A stretch of 64,000 nt of DNA from Xanthomonas dyei (GTDB lineage Bacteria; Pseudomonadota; Gammaproteobacteria; Xanthomonadales; Xanthomonadaceae): positions 62,001 through 126,000 of the forward strand of contig NZ_MDEE01000010.1 in NCBI RefSeq assembly GCF_002939865.1, written 5' to 3'. This document shows, piece after piece, positions 55,660 to 64,000 of this stretch (positions within the stretch are counted from its first letter, which is position 1; each line of letters opens with the position of its first letter). Position numbers and translations under genes: made by a program. A model generated the notes under the pieces. The model did no database searches. It saw only the letters and a list, made by a program, of their open reading frames with translations, and was not told the origin of the DNA.

Positions 55660-57309
55660 ATGTCGGAAGCGGGAATCGGCGCGCAAGCGTCAGAGACGGT
55701 CGAGCGCGACGTCATGGAATACGACGTCGTCACCGTCGGTGCCGGTCCGGCCGGGCTATCGTTTGCGATCCGGCTCAAGCAGCTCAACCCAGAGTTGAGT
55801 GTGTGCGTGATCGAAAAGTCCAGCACCATCGGCGCGCATATCCTCTCCGGCGCGGTGATCGAACCCGGCCCGCTGGACGCCTTGCTGCCCGGCTGGCGCG
55901 ATAACCCGCCGCCGATCTGCGTGGCCGCCACCGACGACGAATTCTGGTTCCTCGGCAAGGACAGCGCGCGCAAGTTCCCGGTGGTACCGCCGGGCATGCG
56001 CAACCACGGCAACTTCATCGTCAGCTTAGGGGCGATGTGCGCCTGGCTCGCTCCGCAGGCCGAAGCGCTGGGCGTGGAAATCTACCCCGGCTTTGCCGCC
56101 GCCGAAACGCTGCACGACGACAGCGGCCAGGTGGTGGGCGTGCGCATCGGCGACATGGGCGTGGCCAAAGATGGCTCGCACAAGCCCGGCTACACCGCCG
56201 GCATCGATATCCGCGCCAAGGTCACCGTGCTGGCCGAAGGCGCGCGCGGGCATCTGACCAAGCGCCTGCTCTCGCGCTTCGACCTCACCGCAGACAGCGA
56301 CCCACAGGGCTACTCGATTGGTATCAAGGAGTTGTGGCAGGTGCCCGAGGGCCGCGTCACGCCCGGCAAGATCGTGCACACCATTGGCTGGCCTGCGGAC
56401 AACCGCACCTACGGCGGCAGCTTTCTGTATCACCTGGACAACAACCAGATCGCGCTCGGCTACGTCAGCGGACTGGATTACAGCGACCCGAAATACCAGC
56501 CGTGGGAAGCCTTCCAGCAATGGAAAAACCACACGCTGATCAAGTCGCTGCTGGAAAGCGGCAGCATCCTGTCGGCCGGTGCGCGCGCCATCGTCACCGG
56601 TGGCTGGCAGTCGCTACCCAAAGTCGAGATGCCCGGTGCGCTGCTGATCGGCGACACCGCCGGCCTGCTCAACGTGCCCAAGATCAAGGGCACCCATCAG
56701 GCCATTCGCAGCGGCATGCTGGCCGCCGAACACCTGGTGCAATCGCAGCTGGCCCCCCAGGGCTTCGACGCAAAACTGCGCGCCTCGGACGCGATGGCGG
56801 AGCTGAAGGAAGTCCGCAATATCAAACCCGGGTTCAAGAAAGGGCTGTGGTTCGGCCTGCTCAATGCCGCCTGGGAAACTGCACTCAAGGGCGCCTCGCC
56901 GTGGACGCTGAAGAACAAGGCGGACTGGTCGGCGCTGCACAAGCTCGGCGACTACGAACAACCCAAGCGCGACTACGTCACCCGCGAACTGGCCCCGCGC
57001 GACCGCCTGCAGGCGGTCTACTTCGCCGCCACCGAACACGACGAAGACCAACCGGTGCATCTGAAAGTCCTGGACACCGATGTCTGCGCCACCCGCTGCG
57101 TGGAGGAGTACGACAACCCCTGCACCCGCTTCTGCCCGGCCAACGTCTACGAAATGGTCGCAGACACCGCCAGCCCAACCGGCAAGCGCCTGCAGATCAA
57201 CGCCGCCAACTGCGTGCACTGCAAGACCTGCGACATCAAGGACCCTTACGAGATCATCACCTGGGTCACACCGGAGGGTGGTTCGGGGCCGAACTACCAG
57301 AACCTGTAA
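55660..57309 (+). CDS. electron transfer flavoprotein-ubiquinone oxidoreductase
   Basis: A 549-residue membrane-associated flavoprotein that passes electrons from ETF to ubiquinone. ATG 55660 follows GGGAGCGGAG. The FAD-binding VTVGAGPAGLSFAIRLKQ opens the protein; IGAHILSGAVIEPG, NFIVSLGAMCAWLA and PKIKGTHQAIRSGMLAAEH are characteristic. The C-terminal 4Fe-4S domain has CATRCVEEYDNPCTRFCP-type spacing and CVHCKTCDIKDP. In Xanthomonas the LPS cluster is bordered by etfAB, so the position is consistent. It is followed 16 bases later by the RgpF-HAD gene. Confidence 0.94.
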   Translation: MSEAGIGAQASETVERDVMEYDVVTVGAGPAGLSFAIRLKQLNPELSVCVIEKSSTIGAHILSGAVIEPGPLDALLPGWRDNPPPICVAATDDEFWFLGKDSARKFPVVPPGMRNHGNFIVSLGAMCAWLAPQAEALGVEIYPGFAAAETLHDDSGQVVGVRIGDMGVAKDGSHKPGYTAGIDIRAKVTVLAEGARGHLTKRLLSRFDLTADSDPQGYSIGIKELWQVPEGRVTPGKIVHTIGWPADNRTYGGSFLYHLDNNQIALGYVSGLDYSDPKYQPWEAFQQWKNHTLIKSLLESGSILSAGARAIVTGGWQSLPKVEMPGALLIGDTAGLLNVPKIKGTHQAIRSGMLAAEHLVQSQLAPQGFDAKLRASDAMAELKEVRNIKPGFKKGLWFGLLNAAWETALKGASPWTLKNKADWSALHKLGDYEQPKRDYVTRELAPRDRLQAVYFAATEHDEDQPVHLKVLDTDVCATRCVEEYDNPCTRFCPANVYEMVADTASPTGKRLQINAANCVHCKTCDIKDPYEIITWVTPEGGSGPNYQNL

Positions 57310-57325
57310 GCCTACGGCGGGCAGC

Positions 57326-60160
57326 ATGATCAAGACGACTTCCAAGCTGCTCGCCGCAGCGCGCCGTTCGATTGAACTCCACGGCGGCGGGATCGCCGGT
57401 GTCATGGCAGTTGTCGTGCGGGCCTCAAAAGTCATTCGCGCGCTTGGAGTCAATGGATTCGTGCAACGCGTGCGCCTGGCCGCAAGCAAGCGCGCTGCCG
57501 TTCGCCGTCTGCCTGACGACGAATGCTTTGCAACACCCACACCGCTTTCGCAGCTGCGACTAAAGGCCGGTGTGATGGTGCATGTGTTCTATGCCGATTT
57601 AATCGACGAGTTCGCCCAGTCATTGCAACGCATGCCGATTGGCTACGATTTATTGGTCTCGGTCATGGATGAAACAGCAGCGCAGCAGGCACGTGAGCGC
57701 TTTTCCCAGCTACCCCGAGTCAACCAGCTCGACGTACGCGTAGTGCCCAACCGCGGCCGCGATATCGCGCCCCTGCTCGTGACGTTCCGCGACCAGATCC
57801 TGACATTGGACGTCGTCGCTCATTTGCATACCAAGAAATCGTTGTATACAGGCAGCGAGCAGAGTCAGTGGCGGCGTTATCTGCTTTCTTCGCTAATGGG
57901 CAGCCCCGAACGTATCGCCTGGCAGTTGGGCATGTTCCAGGCCGAACCCCGCCTTGGCATGCTCTATCCCGAGAGCTATGCAAGCGTACCGCTGTGGGCG
58001 CATACCTGGCTCAGCAATGTCGAAGTATGCCGCGATCTCGCACACCGATTGGGCTTCGATATCGATCCCACGGACTACATCGATTTCCCTGCTGGATCGA
58101 TGTTCTGGGCCAGAGTAGATGCGTTGCGCCCACTTTATGCATTACACATTGGGCTTGAGGAATTTCCTGAAGAGCGTGGCCAGATTGATGGCACCTTGCA
58201 TCACGCGATGGAACGGATGTTCGTTGCCGTGGTGCGACAACAGGATTTTCGCATCGGCGTGCTCCCGGCTGATGGCAGCCTGACCCTGAGCAGCGAGGGT
58301 GAACGCAATTGGCAGCCCGCGTTCGATACGCCAATCGCGACACGCCTGACGCTGTCAGCGCTTCAGGCGAAGCTGGTGTCGCTTGATATCTTCGACACCC
58401 TTGTGGTGAGGCCGTTTCTGACGCCGACAGGTGCGCGCGCTTACCTCGCTCACCTGGCCGAACGCGAACTCGGCGTAGAGAACTTCATCGAATTGCGTGC
58501 ACTCGCCGAGTCCAAGGCTCGACAACAGCGCGGCTCCGATGTGGACCTCCCGACGATCTATGCCGCGTTCTCTACCCTGCCCAATGTCGCTCGGCTTCCA
58601 ATCGCCGCATTGCAGAGATTGGAAATCGAACTGGAAAAACGACTACTCCGTCCACGCCAAGGGGTCATCGATGCGGTGTCTCAGCTAAAACGACGGGGCA
58701 TGCGTCTGGTGGCACTGTCGGACATGTATCTGAGCAGCGCGACCTTGCAAGAAACACTGCCCAACGTAGTCAGTGCGCTTCCAGAAGCCTGGTATGTGTC
58801 CTGTGAAACAGGCTGGCGCAAGGATGATGACAGCGCATGGCAGATGCTGCCTCAGACTGAAATGATTGCTCCATCCGAATGGCTGCACATCGGCGATAAC
58901 GAACACAGCGACATTCAACGCCCGCAGATGCACAAACTGCTGACTCCGGTGCATGTATTGCGTCCATCGACACTGTTGGAGATCGTTCCGGCCCTACGTC
59001 CGCTGAGACCGGCCGCCGGTTCGGCGACGCGATGGCAGGATCAGTTGTGGCTTGGCTTGCTGGCAAACCGATTCGCCGATGGCGCTGACCGTCAACCCGA
59101 AGCGCTAGCGCCACTACCGATTCTGTCGCCAGCAAGCTTGGGCTATAGCGTCATCGGTCCGATACTGTTCGACTATCTGACCTGGCTGATTCGGCTGGCA
59201 CGACAGCAGCACACTGCAACATTGCTCTTTCTAAGCCGCGAGGGGTATTTGCTGGAGCAGGGCTTCCAGCGACTGAAGCGGACATCTCAAACGTTGGCAG
59301 ATCTCACCGGATATTATCTGCTTGCATCGCGCAGAGGAACCGGCACCCCATCGCTACACACCAACGACGATATTGGCCTGCTGATGGACAGCAGCTATAC
59401 GGGAACCTTGACGGGTCTGATACAGGCCCGACTGGGAAGCGCTGCAGCGGACATCATCGAACGTCGGCTGGGAAGCGCACTGATGCAGCGTGATGTCTAC
59501 CTACCGGAAATGCGGGAAGACATCCTCGAGTGGATAGCGCCGGCGACGACCGATCTGCTGGAACTCGCCGCGACCGAAAGAGCTGCTTACTTAAATTACT
59601 GGCATGCGATGACCGGTGGCGCACCAGCGCTGCTCGCAGATATTGGCTACTCCGGCACCATCCAGGCAAATCTTTCGAGGTTGACTGGGCAGGCGCTGGG
59701 CGGTGGCTACTTTGCGTTAAACGATCGAGCCACCAAGATCGTCGCCAGTAGCTGGGCCAGCGCACGCTACTTCGACGGGCGCAACGGCAGCGACTCGGTA
59801 CCCTCGACCATATTGCGTCATGACCTGTTGCTGGAAACGCTGCTGACTGCACCGTCACCGCAGTTCTCGCATTTCACAATCGATAATGCAGGAGCGACAC
59901 GGGCCATGTATGCAGCTCCTGAACTGTCGGCGGCCCAGTGGGCACTCATTACGCAAGTACACGAGGGCGCCCTGGCCTTCGTCGACGACGTATGCAACGT
60001 CACCCAGGATGAAAGCTACCTGTTGGAGTTCGATTGCCACTCCATCCAGATTCCACTGCATTGTGTTGGCTCTGGGCGCTGGAGCGCACCTTGGCTCAAC
60101 GAGCTGTATCTGGACGATCAGTTCACCGGACGAGGCGTGGTTTCCGCCTCTCCGGATTGA
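57326..60160 (+). CDS. large RgpF-HAD fusion protein, probable surface polysaccharide function
   Basis: A 944-residue protein. After a short N-terminal region, residues about 85-320 match the rhamnan synthesis protein F (RgpF) family: VMVHVFYADLIDEF, VVPNRGRDIAPLLV, HTKKSLYTGSEQSQWR and FPAGSMFWARVDAL. Residues about 350-540 are a HAD-type domain (COG5610-like) with SLDIFDTLVVRPF (D354 and D357), ALSDMYLSS and HIGDNEHSD. The remaining 400 residues (SREGYLLEQGF, LLADIGYSGTIQ, YLLASRR) match the usual C-terminal extension of such HAD proteins. Codon use differs from neighbours (several TTA and ATA codons). It probably acts in glycan assembly; the precise activity is unknown. Confidence 0.82.
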   Translation: MIKTTSKLLAAARRSIELHGGGIAGVMAVVVRASKVIRALGVNGFVQRVRLAASKRAAVRRLPDDECFATPTPLSQLRLKAGVMVHVFYADLIDEFAQSLQRMPIGYDLLVSVMDETAAQQARERFSQLPRVNQLDVRVVPNRGRDIAPLLVTFRDQILTLDVVAHLHTKKSLYTGSEQSQWRRYLLSSLMGSPERIAWQLGMFQAEPRLGMLYPESYASVPLWAHTWLSNVEVCRDLAHRLGFDIDPTDYIDFPAGSMFWARVDALRPLYALHIGLEEFPEERGQIDGTLHHAMERMFVAVVRQQDFRIGVLPADGSLTLSSEGERNWQPAFDTPIATRLTLSALQAKLVSLDIFDTLVVRPFLTPTGARAYLAHLAERELGVENFIELRALAESKARQQRGSDVDLPTIYAAFSTLPNVARLPIAALQRLEIELEKRLLRPRQGVIDAVSQLKRRGMRLVALSDMYLSSATLQETLPNVVSALPEAWYVSCETGWRKDDDSAWQMLPQTEMIAPSEWLHIGDNEHSDIQRPQMHKLLTPVHVLRPSTLLEIVPALRPLRPAAGSATRWQDQLWLGLLANRFADGADRQPEALAPLPILSPASLGYSVIGPILFDYLTWLIRLARQQHTATLLFLSREGYLLEQGFQRLKRTSQTLADLTGYYLLASRRGTGTPSLHTNDDIGLLMDSSYTGTLTGLIQARLGSAAADIIERRLGSALMQRDVYLPEMREDILEWIAPATTDLLELAATERAAYLNYWHAMTGGAPALLADIGYSGTIQANLSRLTGQALGGGYFALNDRATKIVASSWASARYFDGRNGSDSVPSTILRHDLLLETLLTAPSPQFSHFTIDNAGATRAMYAAPELSAAQWALITQVHEGALAFVDDVCNVTQDESYLLEFDCHSIQIPLHCVGSGRWSAPWLNELYLDDQFTGRGVVSASPD

Positions 60161-60184
60161 ATCAAATGCACACTGCGCGCTATT

Positions 60185-60823
60185 TCAGGCCTCGGCTGTC
60201 GTGAACTCCACGCCAGTCTTGGCGCGCAATTCTTCCAGCTCCACCCCATCGGCAGCCTCCACCAAGACCAGTCCATCGGCAGTGACATCGAACACAGCCA
60301 GGTCGGTGATGATGCGATCGACCACACCCACGCCGGTCAATGGCAGGTCGCACGCCGGCAGGATCTTGTGGCTGCCGTCCTTGGCCACGTGCTCCATCAG
60401 CACCACCACGCGCTTGACGCCGGCCACCAGGTCCATCGCGCCGCCCATGCCCTTGACCATCTTGCCGGGCACCATCCAGTTGGCCAGGTCGCCGCGGTCG
60501 GTGACCTGCATCGCGCCAAGAATCGCCAGATCGATATGGCCGCCGCGGATCATCCCGAACGAGTCATGGCTGCCGAAATAACTGGCACCGGCACGCGCAG
60601 TCACCGTCTGTTTGCCGGCATTGATCAGGTCTGCGTCCACTTCATCTTCGGTGGGGAACGGGCCAATGCCGAGCAGGCCGTTTTCCGATTGCAACCACAC
60701 GTCCACGCCGTCGGGGATGTGATTGGCCACCAGCGTCGGCAGGCCGATCCCCAAGTTGACGTAGGCGCCATTAGTCAATTCGCGCGCCGCGCGTGCGGCC
60801 ATCTGATCTCGAGTCCAGGCCAT
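60185..60823 (-). CDS. lpsJ: 3-oxoacid CoA-transferase subunit B
   Basis: A 212-residue beta subunit of a succinyl-CoA:3-oxoacid CoA-transferase. ATG 60823 is used; its first base lies in the stop of the upstream subunit (TAATG), so the two are translationally coupled. The catalytic-glutamate motif appears as [13 protein letters not shown], with [15 protein letters not shown] before it and [19 protein letters not shown] after. The pair is known as lpsI/lpsJ in Xanthomonas campestris because it borders the LPS/xanthan sugar genes, although the chemistry is CoA transfer. Confidence 0.92.
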   Translation of the reverse strand: MAWTRDQMAARAARELTNGAYVNLGIGLPTLVANHIPDGVDVWLQSENGLLGIGPFPTEDEVDADLINAGKQTVTARAGASYFGSHDSFGMIRGGHIDLAILGAMQVTDRGDLANWMVPGKMVKGMGGAMDLVAGVKRVVVLMEHVAKDGSHKILPACDLPLTGVGVVDRIITDLAVFDVTADGLVLVEAADGVELEELRAKTGVEFTTAEA

Positions 60824-61554
60824 TACTGCTGTCCTTCGCGCACGGTGCGCTGTTCGATGCGTTTTTCCGGCGCCGTGTTGAGCACCAGTCGGTCGACGTA
60901 GATGCCTGGCAGATGCACGTGGTCCGGATCGATGCTGCCAAGCGCCACGATCTCTTCGACCTCGGCAATGCAGACGCGGCCGGCCATGGCGCAGGCCGGG
61001 TTGAAATTGCGCGCGGTCTTGCGAAATACCAGGTTGCCGGCGGTATCGGCGCGCCACGCCTTGACCAGCGCGACATCGGCATGCAGCGCTGTTTCCAGAA
61101 CGTAATGCTTGCCGTCGAATTCGCGGGTTTCCTTGCCATCGGCCACGATGGTGCCGTAGCCGGTAGCGGTGTAGAACGCGGGAATTCCCGCACCGCCCGC
61201 ACGCAGGCGCTCGGCCAGGGTGCCTTGCGGATTGAACTCAAGCTCGAGTTCGCCAGCCAGATATTGGCGTTCGAATTCCTTGTTTTCGCCCACGTAGGAC
61301 GAAATCATCTTGCGGATCTGTCGGGTGGCCAATAGTTGACCAAGCCCGAATCCATCGACGCCGGCGTTGTTGGAAATCACCGTCAATCCACCGACCCCGC
61401 TGTCGCGTACGGCAGCGATCAGCGCTTCGGGAATCCCGCACAAACCAAAGCCGCCCACCGCCAGCGTCTGGCCATCGGCCAACAGGCCATCCAGCGCCGT
61501 CGTTGCATCGGCATAGCGTTTACCGCCTGCCTTACCCTCTTCATTGCTGCGCAT
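60823..61554 (-). CDS. lpsI: 3-oxoacid CoA-transferase subunit A
   Basis: A 243-residue alpha subunit. ATG 61554 ([17 protein letters not shown]) is chosen; the frame is open to 61650 without coding character. Signatures are [76 protein letters not shown] and [29 protein letters not shown]. It forms a heteromer with the next gene's product and moves CoA from succinyl-CoA to acetoacetate in ketone-body or short-chain acid use. It is divergent from xanA. Confidence 0.93.
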   Translation of the reverse strand: MRSNEEGKAGGKRYADATTALDGLLADGQTLAVGGFGLCGIPEALIAAVRDSGVGGLTVISNNAGVDGFGLGQLLATRQIRKMISSYVGENKEFERQYLAGELELEFNPQGTLAERLRAGGAGIPAFYTATGYGTIVADGKETREFDGKHYVLETALHADVALVKAWRADTAGNLVFRKTARNFNPACAMAGRVCIAEVEEIVALGSIDPDHVHLPGIYVDRLVLNTAPEKRIEQRTVREGQQ

Positions 61555-61688
61555 CACCGCCCTCACCTCGCTGATGTGAAGCGGCCATTCTATCCGCTGA
61601 CTGTTCCCTGTCCCCGGTCGCAATTCCGCCACACCCAAGACACGGCGCACCCGCTAAACTCGAGTGTCCCCCACCTCAGGAATTGCCC

Positions 61689-63035
61689 ATGACGCTACCC
61701 GCCTTCAAGGCCTACGATATTCGCGGCCGCGTGCCGGATGAACTCAACGAGGACTTGGCCCGCCGGATCGGCGTGGCACTGGCGGCGCAGCTGGATCAAG
61801 GGCCCGTGGTCCTGGGCCACGATGTGCGCCTGGCCAGCCCGGCCTTGCAGGAAGCGCTGTCGGCAGGCCTGCGCGCCAGCGGCCGCGAGGTGATCGACAT
61901 CGGCCTGTGCGGCACCGAGGAGGTCTATTTCCAGACCGATTACCTCAAGGCCGCCGGCGGCGTGATGGTCACCGCCAGCCACAATCCGATGGACTACAAC
62001 GGCATGAAGCTGGTGCGCGAGCAGGCCAAGCCGATCAGTTCCGATACCGGCCTGTTCGCGATCCGCGACACGGTCGCTGCCGATACCGCCGCAGCCGGCG
62101 AGCCCACTGCAAGCGAGCAGAGCCGCACCGACAAGACCGCATACTTGGAGCACCTGCTCAGCTACGTCGACCGCAGCACGCTCAAGCCGCTCAAGCTGGT
62201 GGTCAATGCGGGCAATGGCGGCGCGGGCCTGATCGTGGACCTGCTTGCACCGCACCTGCCGTTCGAATTCGTGCGCGTGTTCCATGAGCCCGATGGCAAC
62301 TTCCCCAACGGCATTCCCAACCCGCTGCTGCCGGAAAACCGCGCCGCCACCGCCAAGGCGGTCAAGGATCACGGCGCAGATTTCGGCATCGCATGGGATG
62401 GCGATTTCGACCGCTGCTTCTTCTTCGATCACACCGGCCGCTTCATCGAAGGCTATTACCTGGTCGGTTTGCTGGCGCAGGCCATTTTGGCCAAGCAGCC
62501 CGGCGGCAAGGTCGTGCACGACCCGCGCCTGACCTGGAATACGGTCGAGCAGGTCGAAGAAGCCGGCGGCATTCCGGTGCTGTGCAAGAGCGGCCATGCC
62601 TTCATCAAGGAAAAGATGCGCAGCGAAAACGCCGTGTATGGCGGCGAAATGAGCGCGCACCATTACTTCCGCGAATTCGCCTATGCCGATTCCGGGATGA
62701 TCCCGTGGTTGTTGATCGCCGAGCTGGTCTCGCAGTCCGGACGCTCGCTGGCCGATCTGGTCGAAGCGCGCATGCAGAAGTTCCCGTGCAGCGGCGAGAT
62801 CAACTTCAAGGTCGCCGATGCCAAGGCGTCGGTCGCCCGCGTGATGGAACACTACGCCGACCTGTCGCCCGAGCTGGACTACACCGACGGCATCAGTGCG
62901 GATTTCGGCCAGTGGCGCTTCAACCTGCGCAGCTCCAACACTGAGCCGCTGTTGCGCCTGAACGTGGAAACGCGGGGCGATGCCGCACTGCTGGAAAGCC
63001 GCACGCAAGAGATTTCCGACTTGCTGCGCGGTTGA
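61689..63035 (+). CDS. xanA: phosphomannomutase/phosphoglucomutase
   Basis: A 448-residue alpha-D-phosphohexomutase converting glucose-6-P and mannose-6-P to the 1-phosphates, needed for xanthan and LPS precursors. The start is ATG 61689. The N-terminal [15 protein letters not shown], the phosphoserine loop [14 protein letters not shown] (Ser97), metal-binding [11 protein letters not shown], sugar loop [19 protein letters not shown] and phosphate-binding [12 protein letters not shown]-like segment cover the four domains. Residue 97 agrees with the known catalytic serine of the Xanthomonas enzyme. xanB follows 49 bases downstream. Confidence 0.96.
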   Translation: MTLPAFKAYDIRGRVPDELNEDLARRIGVALAAQLDQGPVVLGHDVRLASPALQEALSAGLRASGREVIDIGLCGTEEVYFQTDYLKAAGGVMVTASHNPMDYNGMKLVREQAKPISSDTGLFAIRDTVAADTAAAGEPTASEQSRTDKTAYLEHLLSYVDRSTLKPLKLVVNAGNGGAGLIVDLLAPHLPFEFVRVFHEPDGNFPNGIPNPLLPENRAATAKAVKDHGADFGIAWDGDFDRCFFFDHTGRFIEGYYLVGLLAQAILAKQPGGKVVHDPRLTWNTVEQVEEAGGIPVLCKSGHAFIKEKMRSENAVYGGEMSAHHYFREFAYADSGMIPWLLIAELVSQSGRSLADLVEARMQKFPCSGEINFKVADAKASVARVMEHYADLSPELDYTDGISADFGQWRFNLRSSNTEPLLRLNVETRGDAALLESRTQEISDLLRG

Positions 63036-63084
63036 TTCACTCTCCTCTCCCACCTATAGACGCACTTTGGAGTTTCCCCCGCCC

Positions 63085-64000
63085 ATGAGCGACGTCCTAC
63101 CCATCATTTTGTCCGGCGGTTCCGGCACGCGCCTGTGGCCGCTGTCGCGCGAATCCTATCCCAAGCAGTTTCTGCCGCTGGTCGGCGACAAGAGCATGCT
63201 GCAGGCCACCTGGCTGCGCTCGGCTCCGGTGGCAGGCCATGCACCGATCGTGGTTGCCAACGAAGAGCATCGGTTCATGGCAGCAGAGCAATTGCAGCAG
63301 CTGGGCGTGAAGCCCTCTGCCATTCTGCTGGAGCCCAAGGGACGCAACACGGCCCCGGCGATCGCGGTAGCGGCGCTGGAAGCCATGCGCAACGGCGCCG
63401 ACCCGCTGCTGCTGGTCCTTCCGTCCGATCACGTGATTCAGAATGAAGCCGCGTTTCAGGCGGCGGTGACGGCAGCAGCTGCTGCGGCCGAGCAAGGCAA
63501 GCTGGTCACCTTCGGCATCAAGCCGACAGCGCCCGAGACCGGCTACGGCTATATCAAGGCCGGTAGCGGTACCGGCGCCACTGCCGTTGAGCGTTTCGTC
63601 GAGAAGCCGGACCTAGCCACCGCGCAGGGTTACCTCGCCAGCGGCGAGTACTACTGGAACAGCGGCATGTTCCTGTTCCGCGCCTCGCGTTACCTGGAGG
63701 AACTGCGCAAGTTCCACCCGGCCATTGCCGATGCTTGCCAGAAAGCCTGGGAAAACGGCAAGCGCGATGCCGACTTCACCCGCCTGGACAAGGACGCATT
63801 CGCCGCCAGCCCGTCGGATTCGATCGACTACGCGGTGATGGAAAAGACCGCCGATGCGGTGGTGGTCCCGCTGGATGCTGGCTGGAACGATGTCGGTTCG
63901 TGGTCGTCGCTGCTGGACGTGTCCGAGCAGGACGCCCACGGCAATGCGCATCATGGCGACGTGATCCAGGTCGACTGCCGCAATACTTACGCCTACGGCT
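63085..64000 (+). CDS. xanB: mannose-1-phosphate guanylyltransferase/mannose-6-phosphate isomerase (N-terminal part)
   Basis: The first 305 codons; the gene runs off the right edge (the full family length is about 465 residues). The pyrophosphorylase signature [23 protein letters not shown] opens the protein within two segments; [48 protein letters not shown] and [12 protein letters not shown] are typical of type II GDP-mannose enzymes. It supplies GDP-mannose for xanthan and LPS. It is cotranscribed with xanA. Confidence 0.95.
   Translation, partial: MSDVLPIILSGGSGTRLWPLSRESYPKQFLPLVGDKSMLQATWLRSAPVAGHAPIVVANEEHRFMAAEQLQQLGVKPSAILLEPKGRNTAPAIAVAALEAMRNGADPLLLVLPSDHVIQNEAAFQAAVTAAAAAAEQGKLVTFGIKPTAPETGYGYIKAGSGTGATAVERFVEKPDLATAQGYLASGEYYWNSGMFLFRASRYLEELRKFHPAIADACQKAWENGKRDADFTRLDKDAFAASPSDSIDYAVMEKTADAVVVPLDAGWNDVGSWSSLLDVSEQDAHGNAHHGDVIQVDCRNTYAYG

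Overview
The window is a high-GC gammaproteobacterial chromosome segment whose gene set and order point to Xanthomonas. The diagnostic genes are xanA/xanB (sugar nucleotides for xanthan and LPS) at the right end, preceded by an lpsI/lpsJ-type CoA-transferase pair and an ETF dehydrogenase. Secreted plant-cell-wall enzymes (a PL4 rhamnogalacturonan lyase, two GH12 glucanases, two PL1 pectate lyases), a large TonB-dependent receptor and REP-like GC-rich repeats fit the same genus. This was inferred by reading the proteins; no database was searched. I saw no tRNA, rRNA, CRISPR array, prophage or intact IS element.

Left part (1-12.3 kb): a partial gene; a DUF924 protein; a translationally coupled pair of exported amidohydrolases, the second lacking every predicted metal ligand; a four-gene run of small envelope or hypothetical proteins (including DUF2809 and GRAM-like proteins); the PL4/GH12/GH12 wall-degrading group with a 34-bp perfect palindrome at its convergent junction; then a DegV protein and a small unknown gene. 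At 12.4-13.0 kb lie the facing 3' remnants of a DMT-type transporter and a MocR-type regulator, followed by REP-like hairpins.

Middle part (13-40.8 kb): a formaldehyde detoxification operon (frmR-adhC-gfa-fghA) with an RcnR/FrmR-type operator; a YeiE-like LysR regulator divergent from a TDT/SLAC1 transporter; a glycosyltransferase divergent from an OmpR/EnvZ-type two-component system; plant-type gshA; engB; cytochrome c4; two dsbA lipoprotein genes; an EEP nuclease/phosphatase-family gene; betT-betB-betA without betI; a MarR regulator with a downstream FAD monooxygenase and two phased operators between them; a TonB receptor; and lytic transglycosylase slt.

Right part (40.8-64 kb): tandem near-identical pectate lyases; pssA, a gene in the holD position, and rimI; a DUF4124 protein; proS; an H-NS-like protein; a ThrE-type exporter; a four-gene Mla-type lipid transport operon (STAS-MlaE, MlaF, MlaD, auxiliary lipoprotein); a 600-bp repeat region with a MITE-like element and a long fold-back repeat; alkB; the ETF dehydrogenase; a large RgpF-HAD fusion with less GC-biased codons; the CoA-transferase pair; xanA; and xanB, which runs off the end.

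The genes fall into four themes: plant polymer attack (PL4, GH12, PL1), envelope and surface polysaccharide biogenesis (mla, pssA, slt, xanAB, RgpF-HAD), thiol and redox stress (frm, gshA, dsbA, cytochrome c4), and osmoprotection (bet). The observations most worth following are the enzyme/pseudoenzyme pair, the MITE-like and fold-back repeats, the deletion scar, the phased MarR operators and the RgpF-HAD fusion.
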